DNA of 64,000 nt, from positions 186,001 through 250,000 of the forward strand of contig NZ_SELP01000004.1 of the NCBI RefSeq assembly GCF_004145845.1, in the 5' to 3' direction. Under the pieces are notes generated by a model. The model searched no databases. It saw nothing but the letters and a program-made list of their open reading frames with translations, and had not been told where the DNA came from. Origin of the DNA: Loktanella sp. IMCC34160. Lineage in GTDB: Bacteria; Pseudomonadota; Alphaproteobacteria; Rhodobacterales; Rhodobacteraceae. Each line of letters opens with the position of its first letter. Positions within the stretch are counted from its first letter, which is position 1. This document shows, piece after piece, positions 56,409-64,000 of this stretch. Both the position numbers and the translations under genes were made by a program.

Positions 56409-57301
56409 TGGTCTGCCTCCGCCTGACGTTCCTGGTTTTTCTGGAACAGGATGATGGGGATGATCAGGATCAGCAGCAGGATGATCGCCACGGCGCTGGC
56501 CACCGGCCAGTCACGGTTGGAGCTGAACTCTTCCCACAGAACCTTGCCGATCATCAGCGTCCCCGACCCGCCCAGAAGCGAGGGGATGACGAATTCCCCA
56601 AGCGCGGGGATGAAGACAAGGAAACAGCCCGCGATGATGCCCGGCCGGGACATGGGCGCGGTCACCAGCCAGAAGGCCGAGGTGCGGGTGCAGCCCAGAT
56701 CCTCGGCGGCTTCCAGCAGCGACACGTCCAGCTTGTCCAGCGTCGCGTAGATCGGCAGGATCATGAAGGGCAGGTAGGTGTAAACGATGCCGATATAGAC
56801 GGCGACATTGGTGTTCAGGATCGTCAGCGGGTCGTCGATGATCCCCAGCCACAGCAGCGCCCCGTTCAGGAACCCCTCTTTGCCAAGGATGCCCATCCAC
56901 GAATAGACGCGGATCAGGAACGAGGTCCAGAACGGCAGGATCACCAACATCATCAGGGTCGCGCGCCATTCTTCCGGGGCGCGGGCCATGCCATAGGCGA
57001 TGGGAAACCCGACGGACAGCGTGATCAGGGTGGCGACGACGGCGATCTGAAGGCTGGACAGATAGGCCTTCCAATACAGATCATCGGTCGTCAGAAACTT
57101 GAACGTGTCGAAATCCAGCTTCGAAAAGAAGTCCGAAATCGACGCCCATCCCCCGAAAACATCCAGCGTCGGTGTGTAGGGCGGGATCGACACCGCATAG
57201 TCCGACAGCGAGATCTTCAGCACGATCAGGAACGGCGCGAGGAAGAACAGCACAAGCCAGAGGTAGGGAACCCCGATCAGTGAAAAACGGCGCAGGTTCA
57301 T
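56405..57301 (-). CDS. potH: Polyamine ABC transporter permease, PotH-like
   Basis: The 298-residue permease reads LIGVPYLWLVLFFLAPFLIVLKISLSD, then a periplasmic loop, about five further helices and the EAA loop SLLEAAEDLGCTRTSAFWLVTAPMSRPGIIAG. The PALGEFVIPSLLGGSGTLMIGKVLWEEF segment is characteristic of PotH. Together with PotI and the ATPase PotG it imports putrescine or related polyamines delivered by PotF. It follows potG after 12 bp. Confidence 0.92.
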   Translation of the reverse strand: MNLRRFSLIGVPYLWLVLFFLAPFLIVLKISLSDYAVSIPPYTPTLDVFGGWASISDFFSKLDFDTFKFLTTDDLYWKAYLSSLQIAVVATLITLSVGFPIAYGMARAPEEWRATLMMLVILPFWTSFLIRVYSWMGILGKEGFLNGALLWLGIIDDPLTILNTNVAVYIGIVYTYLPFMILPIYATLDKLDVSLLEAAEDLGCTRTSAFWLVTAPMSRPGIIAGCFLVFIPALGEFVIPSLLGGSGTLMIGKVLWEEFSSNRDWPVASAVAIILLLILIIPIILFQKNQERQAEADQ

Positions 57302-57313
57302 TGCATGATCCCC

Positions 57314-58456
57314 CTACCGCGTCAGGACGAGGCCGGCGGTGTCGGTCCACGACAGCCACACTTCGTCTTCCCATGTGAAATCCCGGCGCGCCAAGCGGCG
57401 CGAGTTGGTCATCTGCGCCGAGATCAGCTGCCCGCTGTCCAGCCGGACGTGGTAGGTCGAGATATTGCCGAGATAGCCGATATCCTCGATCTTGCCCTTC
57501 ACCGCGTTGGCGCGGGTCGGGTCGGGTTCGGTGCCGACGACGATCTTCTCGGGCCGGATCGCAAAGGCGACCTTGGTTCCCAGCACGCCGCTTTCGGGGG
57601 TGGCCGCCTTGATCGGGGCCGCGCCTTCGGCATAGCTGACCTCGCAGGTGCCTTCGTTGACGGCGGTCACGGTGCCTTCGATCAGGTTCACATCGCCAAT
57701 GAAGTCGGCAACATAGACTGAATTCGGATATTCATAGATATCCGCCGGGGTCGCGACCTGGATCAGTTGCCCGTGGTCCATGACGGCAACGCGGCTGGCG
57801 ACGGTCATCGCCTCTTCCTGATCGTGGGTCACGATCACGAATGTGGTGCCGGTCTTTTCCTGAATGTCCATCAGCTCGAACTGGGTTTCCGTGCGCAGCT
57901 TCTTGTCCAGCGCGCCAAGCGGTTCATCCAGCAAAAGCAGTTTCGGGGCCTTGGCAAGCGACCGGGCCAGCGCCACGCGCTGGCGCTGGCCGCCGGAAAT
58001 CTGGTGTGGCTTGCGGCGGGCGAACTTCTCCAGCCGGGTCAGGCGCAGCATCTCTTCGACGCGGGCGCCGATCTGGTCTTTCGGCATCGTGGACCGGCGC
58101 AGGCCAAAGGCGATGTTGTCCCAGACCGACAGGTGCGGAAACAGCGCGTAGGACTGGAACATCATGTTCACCGGGCGCTTGTTCGGCGGCACCGCGGCGA
58201 TGTCTTCGCCACCCAGCCGGATCGTGCCGTCCGAGGGCGTTTCGAACCCTGCCAGCATTCGCATCAGCGTGGTCTTGCCGCAGCCCGACGGGCCAAGCAG
58301 GGCGAAGAACTCTTTCTCGTAGATCGAAAGGTTCAGGTGATCGATCGCGGTGAAATCCCCGAACCGCTTGGTCACATTGGAGAATTCGATCAACGGTTTC
58401 TGGCTGTCGTCCAGCCAGGGGGCAAAGACGGTCTGGTTTTTCGCGGGCTGGGCCAT
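57314..58456 (-). CDS. potG: Polyamine ABC transporter ATPase, PotG-like
   Basis: The 380-residue ABC ATPase has Walker A LLGPSGCGKTTLMRMLAGFETP, signature ISGGQRQRVALARSL, Walker B KLLLLDEPLGALDKKLR, switch His VTHDQEEAMTVASRVAVM and a C-terminal TOBE regulatory domain (about 290-380). Length and N-terminal extension (about 30 residues before the ABC core) match PotG. A terminator hairpin lies between it and potF, so potG-H-I and the ligase genes should be expressed at a lower level than potF. Confidence 0.93.
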   Translation of the reverse strand: MAQPAKNQTVFAPWLDDSQKPLIEFSNVTKRFGDFTAIDHLNLSIYEKEFFALLGPSGCGKTTLMRMLAGFETPSDGTIRLGGEDIAAVPPNKRPVNMMFQSYALFPHLSVWDNIAFGLRRSTMPKDQIGARVEEMLRLTRLEKFARRKPHQISGGQRQRVALARSLAKAPKLLLLDEPLGALDKKLRTETQFELMDIQEKTGTTFVIVTHDQEEAMTVASRVAVMDHGQLIQVATPADIYEYPNSVYVADFIGDVNLIEGTVTAVNEGTCEVSYAEGAAPIKAATPESGVLGTKVAFAIRPEKIVVGTEPDPTRANAVKGKIEDIGYLGNISTYHVRLDSGQLISAQMTNSRRLARRDFTWEDEVWLSWTDTAGLVLTR

Positions 58457-58480
58457 GGAAATCTCGGGTCCGGAGGAATG

Positions 58481-58510
58481 AAAAGCCCCGCGCCGGAACC
58501 GGCACGGGGC
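58481..58510 (-). terminator. Terminator/attenuator between potF and potG
   Basis: On the minus strand GCCCCGTGCCGG, loop TT, and CCGGCGCGGGGC form a 12-bp stem with one U-G wobble, followed by TTTT (58481-58484). It lies 18 bp after the potF stop and 24 bp before the potG start, so it should be a partial terminator that raises the binding-protein share. Confidence 0.82.
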
Positions 58511-58528
58511 GCTGTTGGTCAGGTCGGA

Positions 58529-59614
58529 TCAGGTGCCCGACTTGATCCGGGTCCACAGGCGGGTGACAACCCGCTGCACGCCTGCGTCATAGGGCGTGGT
58601 GGTGAACAGTTTGCCGAGCGTTTCGGCGTCCGGGTAAACGGCCGGGTATTCAAGGATCTCCGCATCGATGAATTCCTGCGCGGCCTCGTTGCCGCTGGCA
58701 TACCAGACATAGTTGGTGGCGGCGGCAGAGTTCTGGGCGTCCATGATGAAGTTGATGAACACATGGGCCGCATCCGGGTTCGGCGCATCGACCGGGATCG
58801 CCATCTGGTCAAACCACATCTGTGCGCCTTCCACCGGGATCGAATAGTCGATCTCGTGGCCGTTCTCGGCCTCGGAGGCGGCATATTGCGCCTGGAACAC
58901 ATCGCCGGACCAGCCGACGGCCACGCAGATCTCGCCGTTGGCCAGCGCGTTGATGTATTCGGAGCTGTGGAACTTGCGGATGTAGGGGCGCACCGCCGCA
59001 TAGACCTCTTCGGCCTTGGCGATCACGTCCGGGTCGTGGCTGTCCGGGTCTTCGCCGATATACAGCAGTGCCGCCGGGATCATCTCGGCCGGGGCGTCAA
59101 GGAAGTAGACGCCGCAATCCGCCAGCTTTTCCATGTTGGCCGGATCAAAGACCAGCGACCAGCTGTTCAGCGGCGCATCTTCGCCAAGCGCCTCTTGCAC
59201 CATGCCGATGTTATAGCCGATGCCGGTGGTGCCCCACATGTAGTTGACCGAATAGGCGTTGTCGGGATCGTACTGTTCGGTGCGTTCCTCGATCACGTCC
59301 CACATGTTGCCAAGGTTCGGCAGCTTGGCGGGGTCCAGCGGCTGGAACGCGCCGGCTTCGATCTGGCGCTGAAGGAAGGTGCCCGAGGGAACCACAACGT
59401 CATAGCCCGACCCGCCGGCCAGCATTTTCGTTTCCAGAAGCTCGTTGCTGTCGAAGACGTCGTAGATCAGGTCGATCCCGGTTTCTTCTTCGAATTTGGT
59501 CAGCAGCTCTTCGTCGATGTAGTCGGACCAGTTGTAGACGCGCACCTCTTCCGCGGTGGTCGCGCCAGCGACAGCGGCAAGGGCCGCGGCCATCGGCAGC
59601 CATGTCATCTTCAT
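58529..59614 (-). CDS. potF: Polyamine-binding periplasmic protein, PotF-like
   Basis: The 361-residue protein has a Sec signal peptide (MKMTWLPMAAALAAVAGATTA), then EEVRVYNWSDYIDEELLTKFEEETGIDLIYDVFDSNELLETKMLAGGSGYDVVVPS, which aligns closely with PotF of enteric bacteria including the polyamine-contacting aromatic and acidic residues. VNYMWGTTGIGYN and CVAVGWSGDVFQA are further landmarks. It captures putrescine or related polyamines for PotGHI. GGGAGA precedes the ATG at 59614; a longer start at 59698 would spoil the signal. Confidence 0.93.
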   Translation of the reverse strand: MKMTWLPMAAALAAVAGATTAEEVRVYNWSDYIDEELLTKFEEETGIDLIYDVFDSNELLETKMLAGGSGYDVVVPSGTFLQRQIEAGAFQPLDPAKLPNLGNMWDVIEERTEQYDPDNAYSVNYMWGTTGIGYNIGMVQEALGEDAPLNSWSLVFDPANMEKLADCGVYFLDAPAEMIPAALLYIGEDPDSHDPDVIAKAEEVYAAVRPYIRKFHSSEYINALANGEICVAVGWSGDVFQAQYAASEAENGHEIDYSIPVEGAQMWFDQMAIPVDAPNPDAAHVFINFIMDAQNSAAATNYVWYASGNEAAQEFIDAEILEYPAVYPDAETLGKLFTTTPYDAGVQRVVTRLWTRIKSGT

Positions 59615-59668
59615 ATTGGGTCTCCCTGGTGATCTTTGTGAGTGGTTTCTTGGCGTCCTGCCGGTAAA

Positions 59669-59678
59669 TTTGATCAAA
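59669..59678. promoter_or_regulatory. TTTGATCAAA operator candidate on the potF side
   Basis: This 10-bp perfect palindrome lies about 55 bp upstream of potF. On the minus strand TTGCCA (59690-59695) and TCAAAT (59668-59673), 16 bp apart, could be -35 and -10 elements; the palindrome would overlap the -10, which fits a repressor. An identical site is at 60000-60009. Confidence 0.5.
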
Positions 59679-59999
59679 CGTTGTCTGTTTGGCAACATTT
59701 ATCTTCGGATCATCCGGAAATCATCGGGCCATGACCGCAGGCGATTTGCAAGAGGGGAACCCGAAAACTGCTGCGAGGCCGGGGGCTTATGCCAAGACCG
59801 CCCGGAAATCGCGCGTTGTGTTCAATTAATTGATAGATGGCGTCCGCGTCCTTTGCCGCGCAGCCGAATCGGTGTCGGTTCAAGGCTGGGATCGCCATTG
59901 ATCGCGCGGTGCGGAGATTCGGTATTTCGGCGAAATCACTACGGATTGCACTGCGGTTCAGCTGGGTTCCGGCCCGGGTTGAACCTTCTGGGTGAATAA

Positions 60000-60009
60000 T
60001 TTGATCAAA
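60000..60009. promoter_or_regulatory. TTTGATCAAA operator candidate on the spuC side
   Basis: This has the same palindrome and the same AA flank as the potF-side site, 331 bp away. It ends 4 bp before a candidate -35 element. Two copies at the outer ends of a divergent region suggest one regulator for import and catabolism genes. Confidence 0.5.
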
Positions 60010-60013
60010 AATA

Positions 60014-60041
60014 TTGACTCCCCCACGGACCCCGATATTCT
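60014..60041 (+). promoter_or_regulatory. Candidate sigma-70-type promoter for the spuC-like operon
   Basis: TTGACT (60014-60019) and TATTCT (60036-60041) are separated by 16 bp, about 100 bp upstream of the ATG at 60145. The match is moderate and unsupported by other data. Confidence 0.4.
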
Positions 60042-60144
60042 GTGCTCGATCCCGGTGCGCGACAGGCCGCCGGACTTTCTGACACCGACGGACGTGCCTG
60101 ACCAAGACGGCACATTTCCCGCAAGACGAGGCGAGGACCAGCCC

Positions 60145-61542
60145 ATGACGACGATTTCCATCAACTCTCCCACTGCCGAGTTGCAGGCGCTGGATGCCGC
60201 CCACCATATGCACCCGTTTACCGCCAATGCGGATCTGGCCAAGAAGGGCGCCCGCGTCATCACCCGCGCCGAAGGCAACTGGCTGACCGACAGCGAAGGC
60301 CACCGCATTCTGGACGCGATGGCCGGTCTGTGGTGCGTCAACATCGGCTATGGTCGCAAGGAACTGGCCGAGGTCGCCGCCCGGCAGATGATGGATCTGC
60401 CCTATTACAACACCTTCTTCCAGACGACCCACGTCCCCGCAATCCAATTGGCCGAGAAGATCGCCCAGCTTGCCCCGGGCGACCTGAACCACGTCTTCTT
60501 TGCCGGGTCGGGATCGGAAGCCAACGACACCAACCTGCGGATGGTGCGCCATTACTGGGCGGCCAAAGGCAAGCCGGAAAAACAGATCGTCATCAGCCGC
60601 AAAAACGCCTACCACGGGTCGACCATGGCCGGGATGAGCCTTGGCGGCATGGCCGGGATGCACAAGCAGGGTGGCGTCATTCAGGGCATCCACCACATCA
60701 ACCAGCCCAACTGGTGGTCCGAAGGCGGCGACATGACCCCCGAAGATTTCGGCCTTGCCCGCGCACAGGAACTGGAAAAGGCCATTCTTGAACTGGGCGA
60801 AGACCGCGTTGCCGCCTTTATCGGCGAACCGGTGCAGGGCGCCGGCGGCGTGATCATCCCGCCGGAAACCTACTGGCCCGAAATTCAGCGCATCTGCGAC
60901 AAGTACGAGATCCTGCTGATCGTGGACGAGGTGATCTGCGGGTTCGGTCGCACCGGCAACTGGTTCGGCTCCCAGACCTACAATCTGCGCCCGGACATCA
61001 TGACCATCGCCAAGGGCCTGTCGTCCGGCTACCTGCCCATTGGTGGGTCTGTCGTGTCGGACGAGGTCGCGGGCGTGATCGGCTCTGCCGGGGATTTCAA
61101 CCACGGCTATACCTATTCCGGCCACCCCGTTGCCGCCGCCGTCGCGCTGGAAAACCTGCGGATTATCGAAGATGAAGGCATCGTCGAGCGGGTCCGTGAC
61201 GACATCGGTCCGTATCTGGCCAAGGCGTGGCACAGCCTCGGCGATCACCCGCTGGTGGGCGAAACCAAGATCGTCGGCATGATGGCCTCGCTCGCGCTGG
61301 TGCCGGTCAAGGGCAGCCGCGCGCCCTTCGCCTATGATGCCGGAACGGTCGGCTGGCGCTGCCGCGAACGCTGCTTTGGCAATGACCTGATCATGCGCCA
61401 TGTGGGCGACCGGATGATCGTGTCGCCGCCGCTGACCCTGTCCCACGAAGAGGTCGATATCCTTGCGGCCCGCGCCCGCAAGGCGCTGGACGAAACCTAC
61501 GAAGGGCTCAAGGCGGACGATATGCTCAAGCCCGCCGCCTGA
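60145..61542 (+). CDS. spuC: Putrescine/polyamine aminotransferase, SpuC-like class III
   Basis: The 465-residue PLP enzyme reads ALDAAHHMHPFTANADLAKKGARVITRAEG, MAGLWCVNIGYGRKELAEVAARQM, FFAGSGSEANDTNLRMVRHYW, LLIVDEVICGFGRTGNWFGSQ (PLP Asp) and Schiff-base Lys in MTIAKGLSSGYLPIGG. It matches SpuC-type putrescine:pyruvate aminotransferases that yield 4-aminobutanal. A downstream aldehyde dehydrogenase would oxidise the product. GAGGCGAGGA precedes the ATG at 60145. Confidence 0.88.
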   Translation: MTTISINSPTAELQALDAAHHMHPFTANADLAKKGARVITRAEGNWLTDSEGHRILDAMAGLWCVNIGYGRKELAEVAARQMMDLPYYNTFFQTTHVPAIQLAEKIAQLAPGDLNHVFFAGSGSEANDTNLRMVRHYWAAKGKPEKQIVISRKNAYHGSTMAGMSLGGMAGMHKQGGVIQGIHHINQPNWWSEGGDMTPEDFGLARAQELEKAILELGEDRVAAFIGEPVQGAGGVIIPPETYWPEIQRICDKYEILLIVDEVICGFGRTGNWFGSQTYNLRPDIMTIAKGLSSGYLPIGGSVVSDEVAGVIGSAGDFNHGYTYSGHPVAAAVALENLRIIEDEGIVERVRDDIGPYLAKAWHSLGDHPLVGETKIVGMMASLALVPVKGSRAPFAYDAGTVGWRCRERCFGNDLIMRHVGDRMIVSPPLTLSHEEVDILAARARKALDETYEGLKADDMLKPAA

Positions 61543-61550
61543 GACCAGCA

Positions 61551-62852
61551 ATGGATATCCTGACCGCCAACGACCGGACCGGGGAATTTCCCCGGTCCTG
61601 GTACGCAGACACCGCAGAACAGCCCGCGCCGCAACCCGTGGCGGTGGGGGATCTGGCCTGCGATGTCTGCGTCGTTGGCGGTGGGTTCACCGGCCTGTCC
61701 GCAGCCCTGCATCTGGCCGAACGTGGCTATGACGTGATCCTGCTGGAGGCGCATCGGGTTGGCTGGGGGGCCTCTGGCCGCAACGGCGGGCAGGTGTCGG
61801 GCGGTCAAAGGCTGGATCAGGATGAATTGGAAGCCATGGTCGGGCGCGAAGTGGCGCGGGGCCTGTGGGACATCGCGCAGGAGTCGGTCCAGCTGATCCG
61901 CGATCTGGACGCGCGGCATGATGCCAACGCGACCTTTGTCCCCGGAATCATCCACGCCGACCACAAAGAACGCTTTGTCGCCCATTCCCACGCCTATGCG
62001 CGAAAACTGCAAGACGACTACGGCTATTCGGCCATCCGCACCCTCGACAGGGCAGAAACCTGCAAGCTGGTCGGAAGCGAGGCCTACCACGGCGGCACGC
62101 TGGACATGGGCGCGGGGCATATCCACCCATTGCGGTTTGCCTTTGGGCTTGCCCGCGCCTGCCGGTCCGCCGGGGTTCGCATTTTCGAAATGTCCCGCGT
62201 GACCGACCTGACCGAGGCCGCGCCCGCGACCGTCTCCACGGAACAGGCGAAAATCACCGCCGATCATGTGATCCTTGGCTGCAACGGCTATCTGGGCAAC
62301 CTTCAGGGCCGGGTAGCGTCGCGGGTGATGCCGATCAACAACTTCATCGTGGCGACCGATCCGCTGCCCGATGATCTTGTCGCGACGATCCTGCCGGACC
62401 GGCTCGCCGTGGCCGACAGCAAATTCGTGATCAACTATTTCCGCCTGTCCGAAGACAACCGGATGCTGTTTGGCGGCACGGAAAGCTATGGCTACCGGTT
62501 TCCCAAGGATATCGCCGCCAAGGTCCGCCGCCCGATGGAGGAGATTTATCCCCAGCTAAGGGGTGTCGGGATCAGCCATGCCTGGGGCGGAACGCTGGGG
62601 ATCACCATGAACCGGATGCCGCATTTTGAACGACTGCGCGGCAACATCCTGTCGGCGTCTGGCTATTCCGGGCACGGGGTCGCCATGGCGACGATGGGCG
62701 GGAAACTGGCAGCCGATGCCGTTGCCGGACAAGCGGAAGGGTTCGACCTTATGGCACAGGTGCCCACAACGCCGTTCCCGGGCGGGGTTCTGATGCGCTG
62801 GCCGCTTCTGGTGCTGGCGATGGTCTGGTTCTCGCTTCGGGACAAACTCTAA
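61551..62852 (+). CDS. puuB: FAD-dependent oxidoreductase, gamma-glutamylputrescine oxidase-like
   Basis: The 433-residue flavoprotein has the dinucleotide motif CDVCVVGGGFTGLSAALHLAERGYDVILLEA (about 37-67), GWGASGRNGGQVSGGQR (FAD-interacting), and a C-terminal NRMPHFERLRGNILSASGYSGHGVAMATMGGKLAADAV. It resembles PuuB, which oxidises gamma-glutamylputrescine made by the PuuA-like ligases of the divergent operon. A hydrophobic tail (MRWPLLVLAMVWFSLRDKL) could associate with the membrane. It starts 8 bp after the spuC-like stop. Confidence 0.85.
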   Translation: MDILTANDRTGEFPRSWYADTAEQPAPQPVAVGDLACDVCVVGGGFTGLSAALHLAERGYDVILLEAHRVGWGASGRNGGQVSGGQRLDQDELEAMVGREVARGLWDIAQESVQLIRDLDARHDANATFVPGIIHADHKERFVAHSHAYARKLQDDYGYSAIRTLDRAETCKLVGSEAYHGGTLDMGAGHIHPLRFAFGLARACRSAGVRIFEMSRVTDLTEAAPATVSTEQAKITADHVILGCNGYLGNLQGRVASRVMPINNFIVATDPLPDDLVATILPDRLAVADSKFVINYFRLSEDNRMLFGGTESYGYRFPKDIAAKVRRPMEEIYPQLRGVGISHAWGGTLGITMNRMPHFERLRGNILSASGYSGHGVAMATMGGKLAADAVAGQAEGFDLMAQVPTTPFPGGVLMRWPLLVLAMVWFSLRDKL

Positions 62853-62878
62853 TTCCAAACGCCCCAGGGAGGTGCGCC

Positions 62879-64000
62879 ATGAAAGACCTGCGCAAGTTCT
62901 ATATCAACGGCGAATGGGTGGATCCGATCACCCCGAACGATTTTCCGGTCCTGAACCCGGCGACCGAGGAACAGATCGCCGTGATCAGCCTTGGGTCCGC
63001 CGCCGATGTGGACCGCGCGGTGGCCGCCGCCAACGCCGCCTTCCCCGCGTTTTCGCAGACGACCAAGGACGACCGTCTGGGCCTTCTGGCCGATATCCGC
63101 GCCGCCTATGTCGCCCGCTATGATGAAATCGCAGATGCGGTGATGCAGGAAATGGGCGCCCCGCGGGACCTGTCCTGGGGCGCGCAGGCGGCTGTGGGCA
63201 AGGGCCATCTGGACGGGGTGGTCGAGGCCCTCAAGGCCCTGAAGTTCGACAGCACCTACCTGAACGGTGACCAGATCCTGCGTGAACCGATCGGGGTCTG
63301 CGGGCTGATCACCCCGTGGAACTGGCCCGTCAATCAGGTCGTGCTGAAGGTTCTTCCGGCGTTGGCGGCGGGCTGCACCATGGTGCTTAAGCCCTCCGAA
63401 CTGACCCCGTGGGACGCGATGATCTATGCCGAGATCCTGCACGAGGCCGGGGTGCCCGCCGGTGTCTTCAACCTTGTGAACGGCGAAGGACCCGAGGTGG
63501 GCGCGGCCATGTCCCGCCACCCGGACGTGCAGATGATGTCCTTCACCGGGTCCACCCGCGCGGGCACCGCGATCATCAAGGATGCCGCCGACACGGTAAA
63601 GCGGGTCACGCTGGAACTGGGCGGCAAATCCCCGAACCTCGTGTTCGCCGATACCGATGTGGACGAGGCCGTGGCCCGAGGCGTGCGCCATTGTTTTCAG
63701 AATACCGGCCAGTCCTGCAATGCGCCGACCCGGATGCTGGTCGAGGCCTCGGTCTATGACCGCGCGGTCGAGGTGGCCCGCGAAACCGCGCTGGCCCAGA
63801 AGGTCGGTGATCCGACCCAGCCGGGGGATCACATCGGCCCGCTGATTTCGCAGATGCATTGGGACAAGGTGCAAGGGCTGATCCAGGCCGGGATCGACGA
63901 AGGCGCGCGGCTGATCGCGGGCGGCACGGGCAAGCCCGATGGGCTGAACGCGGGCTACTATTGCCGTCCGACCGTTTTTGCCGATGTAACCAACGACATG
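62879..64000 (+). CDS. Aldehyde dehydrogenase (partial, cut by window end)
   Basis: The visible 374 residues show an NAD(P)-dependent aldehyde dehydrogenase: ITPWNWPVNQVVLKVLPALAAGCTMVLKPSELTP (cofactor-binding), FTGSTRAGTAI, catalytic-base Glu in VTLELGGKSPNLVF and the nucleophile Cys280 in NTGQSCNAPTRM. The family is about 470-500 residues, so roughly a quarter is missing. It is the third gene of the spuC operon and probably oxidises 4-aminobutanal or gamma-glutamyl-aminobutanal. CAGGGAGG precedes the ATG at 62879. Confidence 0.9.
   Translation, partial: MKDLRKFYINGEWVDPITPNDFPVLNPATEEQIAVISLGSAADVDRAVAAANAAFPAFSQTTKDDRLGLLADIRAAYVARYDEIADAVMQEMGAPRDLSWGAQAAVGKGHLDGVVEALKALKFDSTYLNGDQILREPIGVCGLITPWNWPVNQVVLKVLPALAAGCTMVLKPSELTPWDAMIYAEILHEAGVPAGVFNLVNGEGPEVGAAMSRHPDVQMMSFTGSTRAGTAIIKDAADTVKRVTLELGGKSPNLVFADTDVDEAVARGVRHCFQNTGQSCNAPTRMLVEASVYDRAVEVARETALAQKVGDPTQPGDHIGPLISQMHWDKVQGLIQAGIDEGARLIAGGTGKPDGLNAGYYCRPTVFADVTNDM

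Larger units (their letters stand above)
59615..60144. other. Divergent control region of the polyamine locus (530 bp, no gene)
   Basis: This non-coding stretch between potF (leftward) and the spuC-like gene (rightward) is AT-richer than the genes. I see two TTTGATCAAA sites, a 12-bp perfect palindrome TCAATTAATTGA (59822-59833) and a plausible promoter for spuC. Short open frames in it lack ribosome-binding sites and family features, so I do not call a gene. Confidence 0.7.

Noticed and set aside
59710-61551. A 613-residue frame on the minus strand opposite the spuC-like gene
   Set aside because: It is antisense to a well-supported aminotransferase and would also fill the divergent control region.

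Overview
The window is a contiguous piece of a high-GC alphaproteobacterial chromosome, most likely from the Rhodobacteraceae (Roseobacter/Rhodobacter/Paracoccus-type). The signs are the gene content (form II CoxSLM with CoxG, a GlxA-type AraC regulator, a DUF6455 protein, a glgBCAX-pgm operon, a Puu/Pot polyamine locus), dense packing with many 4-bp ATGA/GTGA overlaps, and short palindromic intergenic repeats of a kind I associate with that family. I see no rRNA, tRNA, CRISPR array, insertion sequence or prophage. One gene (9510-10244) is clearly AT-richer than the rest and looks acquired.

Layout. 0-12 kb is housekeeping and small functions: EI24/CysZ-like membrane protein, nitroreductase, class II deacetylase-like hydrolase, DUF167, GlxA-like regulator, FAH-family hydrolase, M48 lipoprotein, TrhA, DgkA, DUF6455, PPK2, a short YigZ-type protein, a foreign DUF4145-like gene and RimO. 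11.7-17.7 kb is a catabolic unit: LysR regulator, hydantoinase/oxoprolinase-type HyuA and HyuB, and an FAD oxidoreductase, with a LysR-type palindrome in front of hyuA. 17.8-26.5 kb is the glycogen operon glgB-glgC-glgA-glgX-pgm, preceded by a LacI-type operator. A GatZ/KbaZ-type sugar-phosphate enzyme, kynA-kynU and a two-domain glycosyltransferase/hydrolase-like protein follow.

31.9-39.9 kb (minus strand) is a cobalamin uptake operon behind a B12 riboswitch: btuB, btuF, btuC, btuD, a second BtuF-like gene without a signal peptide, then a dedicated exbB, exbD, exbD, tonB set. One of the two ExbD proteins has Asn where the proton-carrying Asp is expected.

40-48.5 kb pairs a regulatory module (LuxR-type response regulator, FIST-domain sensor, hybrid histidine kinase; reminiscent of NosP/NahK) with a divergent coxG-coxS-coxL-coxM operon of form II (AYRGAGR). 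A tandem 11-bp direct repeat lies between them. 48.6-51.5 kb holds a TusA-like protein and molybdenum-cofactor genes (mobA, mobB, a linked conserved protein, DUF2478).

51.5-64 kb is a polyamine locus. On the minus strand potF-potG-potH-potI is followed by two glutamine-synthetase-like ligases and a class III aminotransferase. On the plus strand a putrescine-type aminotransferase, a PuuB-like oxidase and an aldehyde dehydrogenase (cut by the window end) diverge. Two identical TTTGATCAAA palindromes flank the shared control region, and a terminator between potF and potG probably sets the excess of binding protein.

Two repeat families are dispersed through the window: five short hairpins of the type GGTGGGT(N)ACCCACC, four of them in two close pairs, and two roughly 120-bp multi-hairpin elements about 95% identical to each other.
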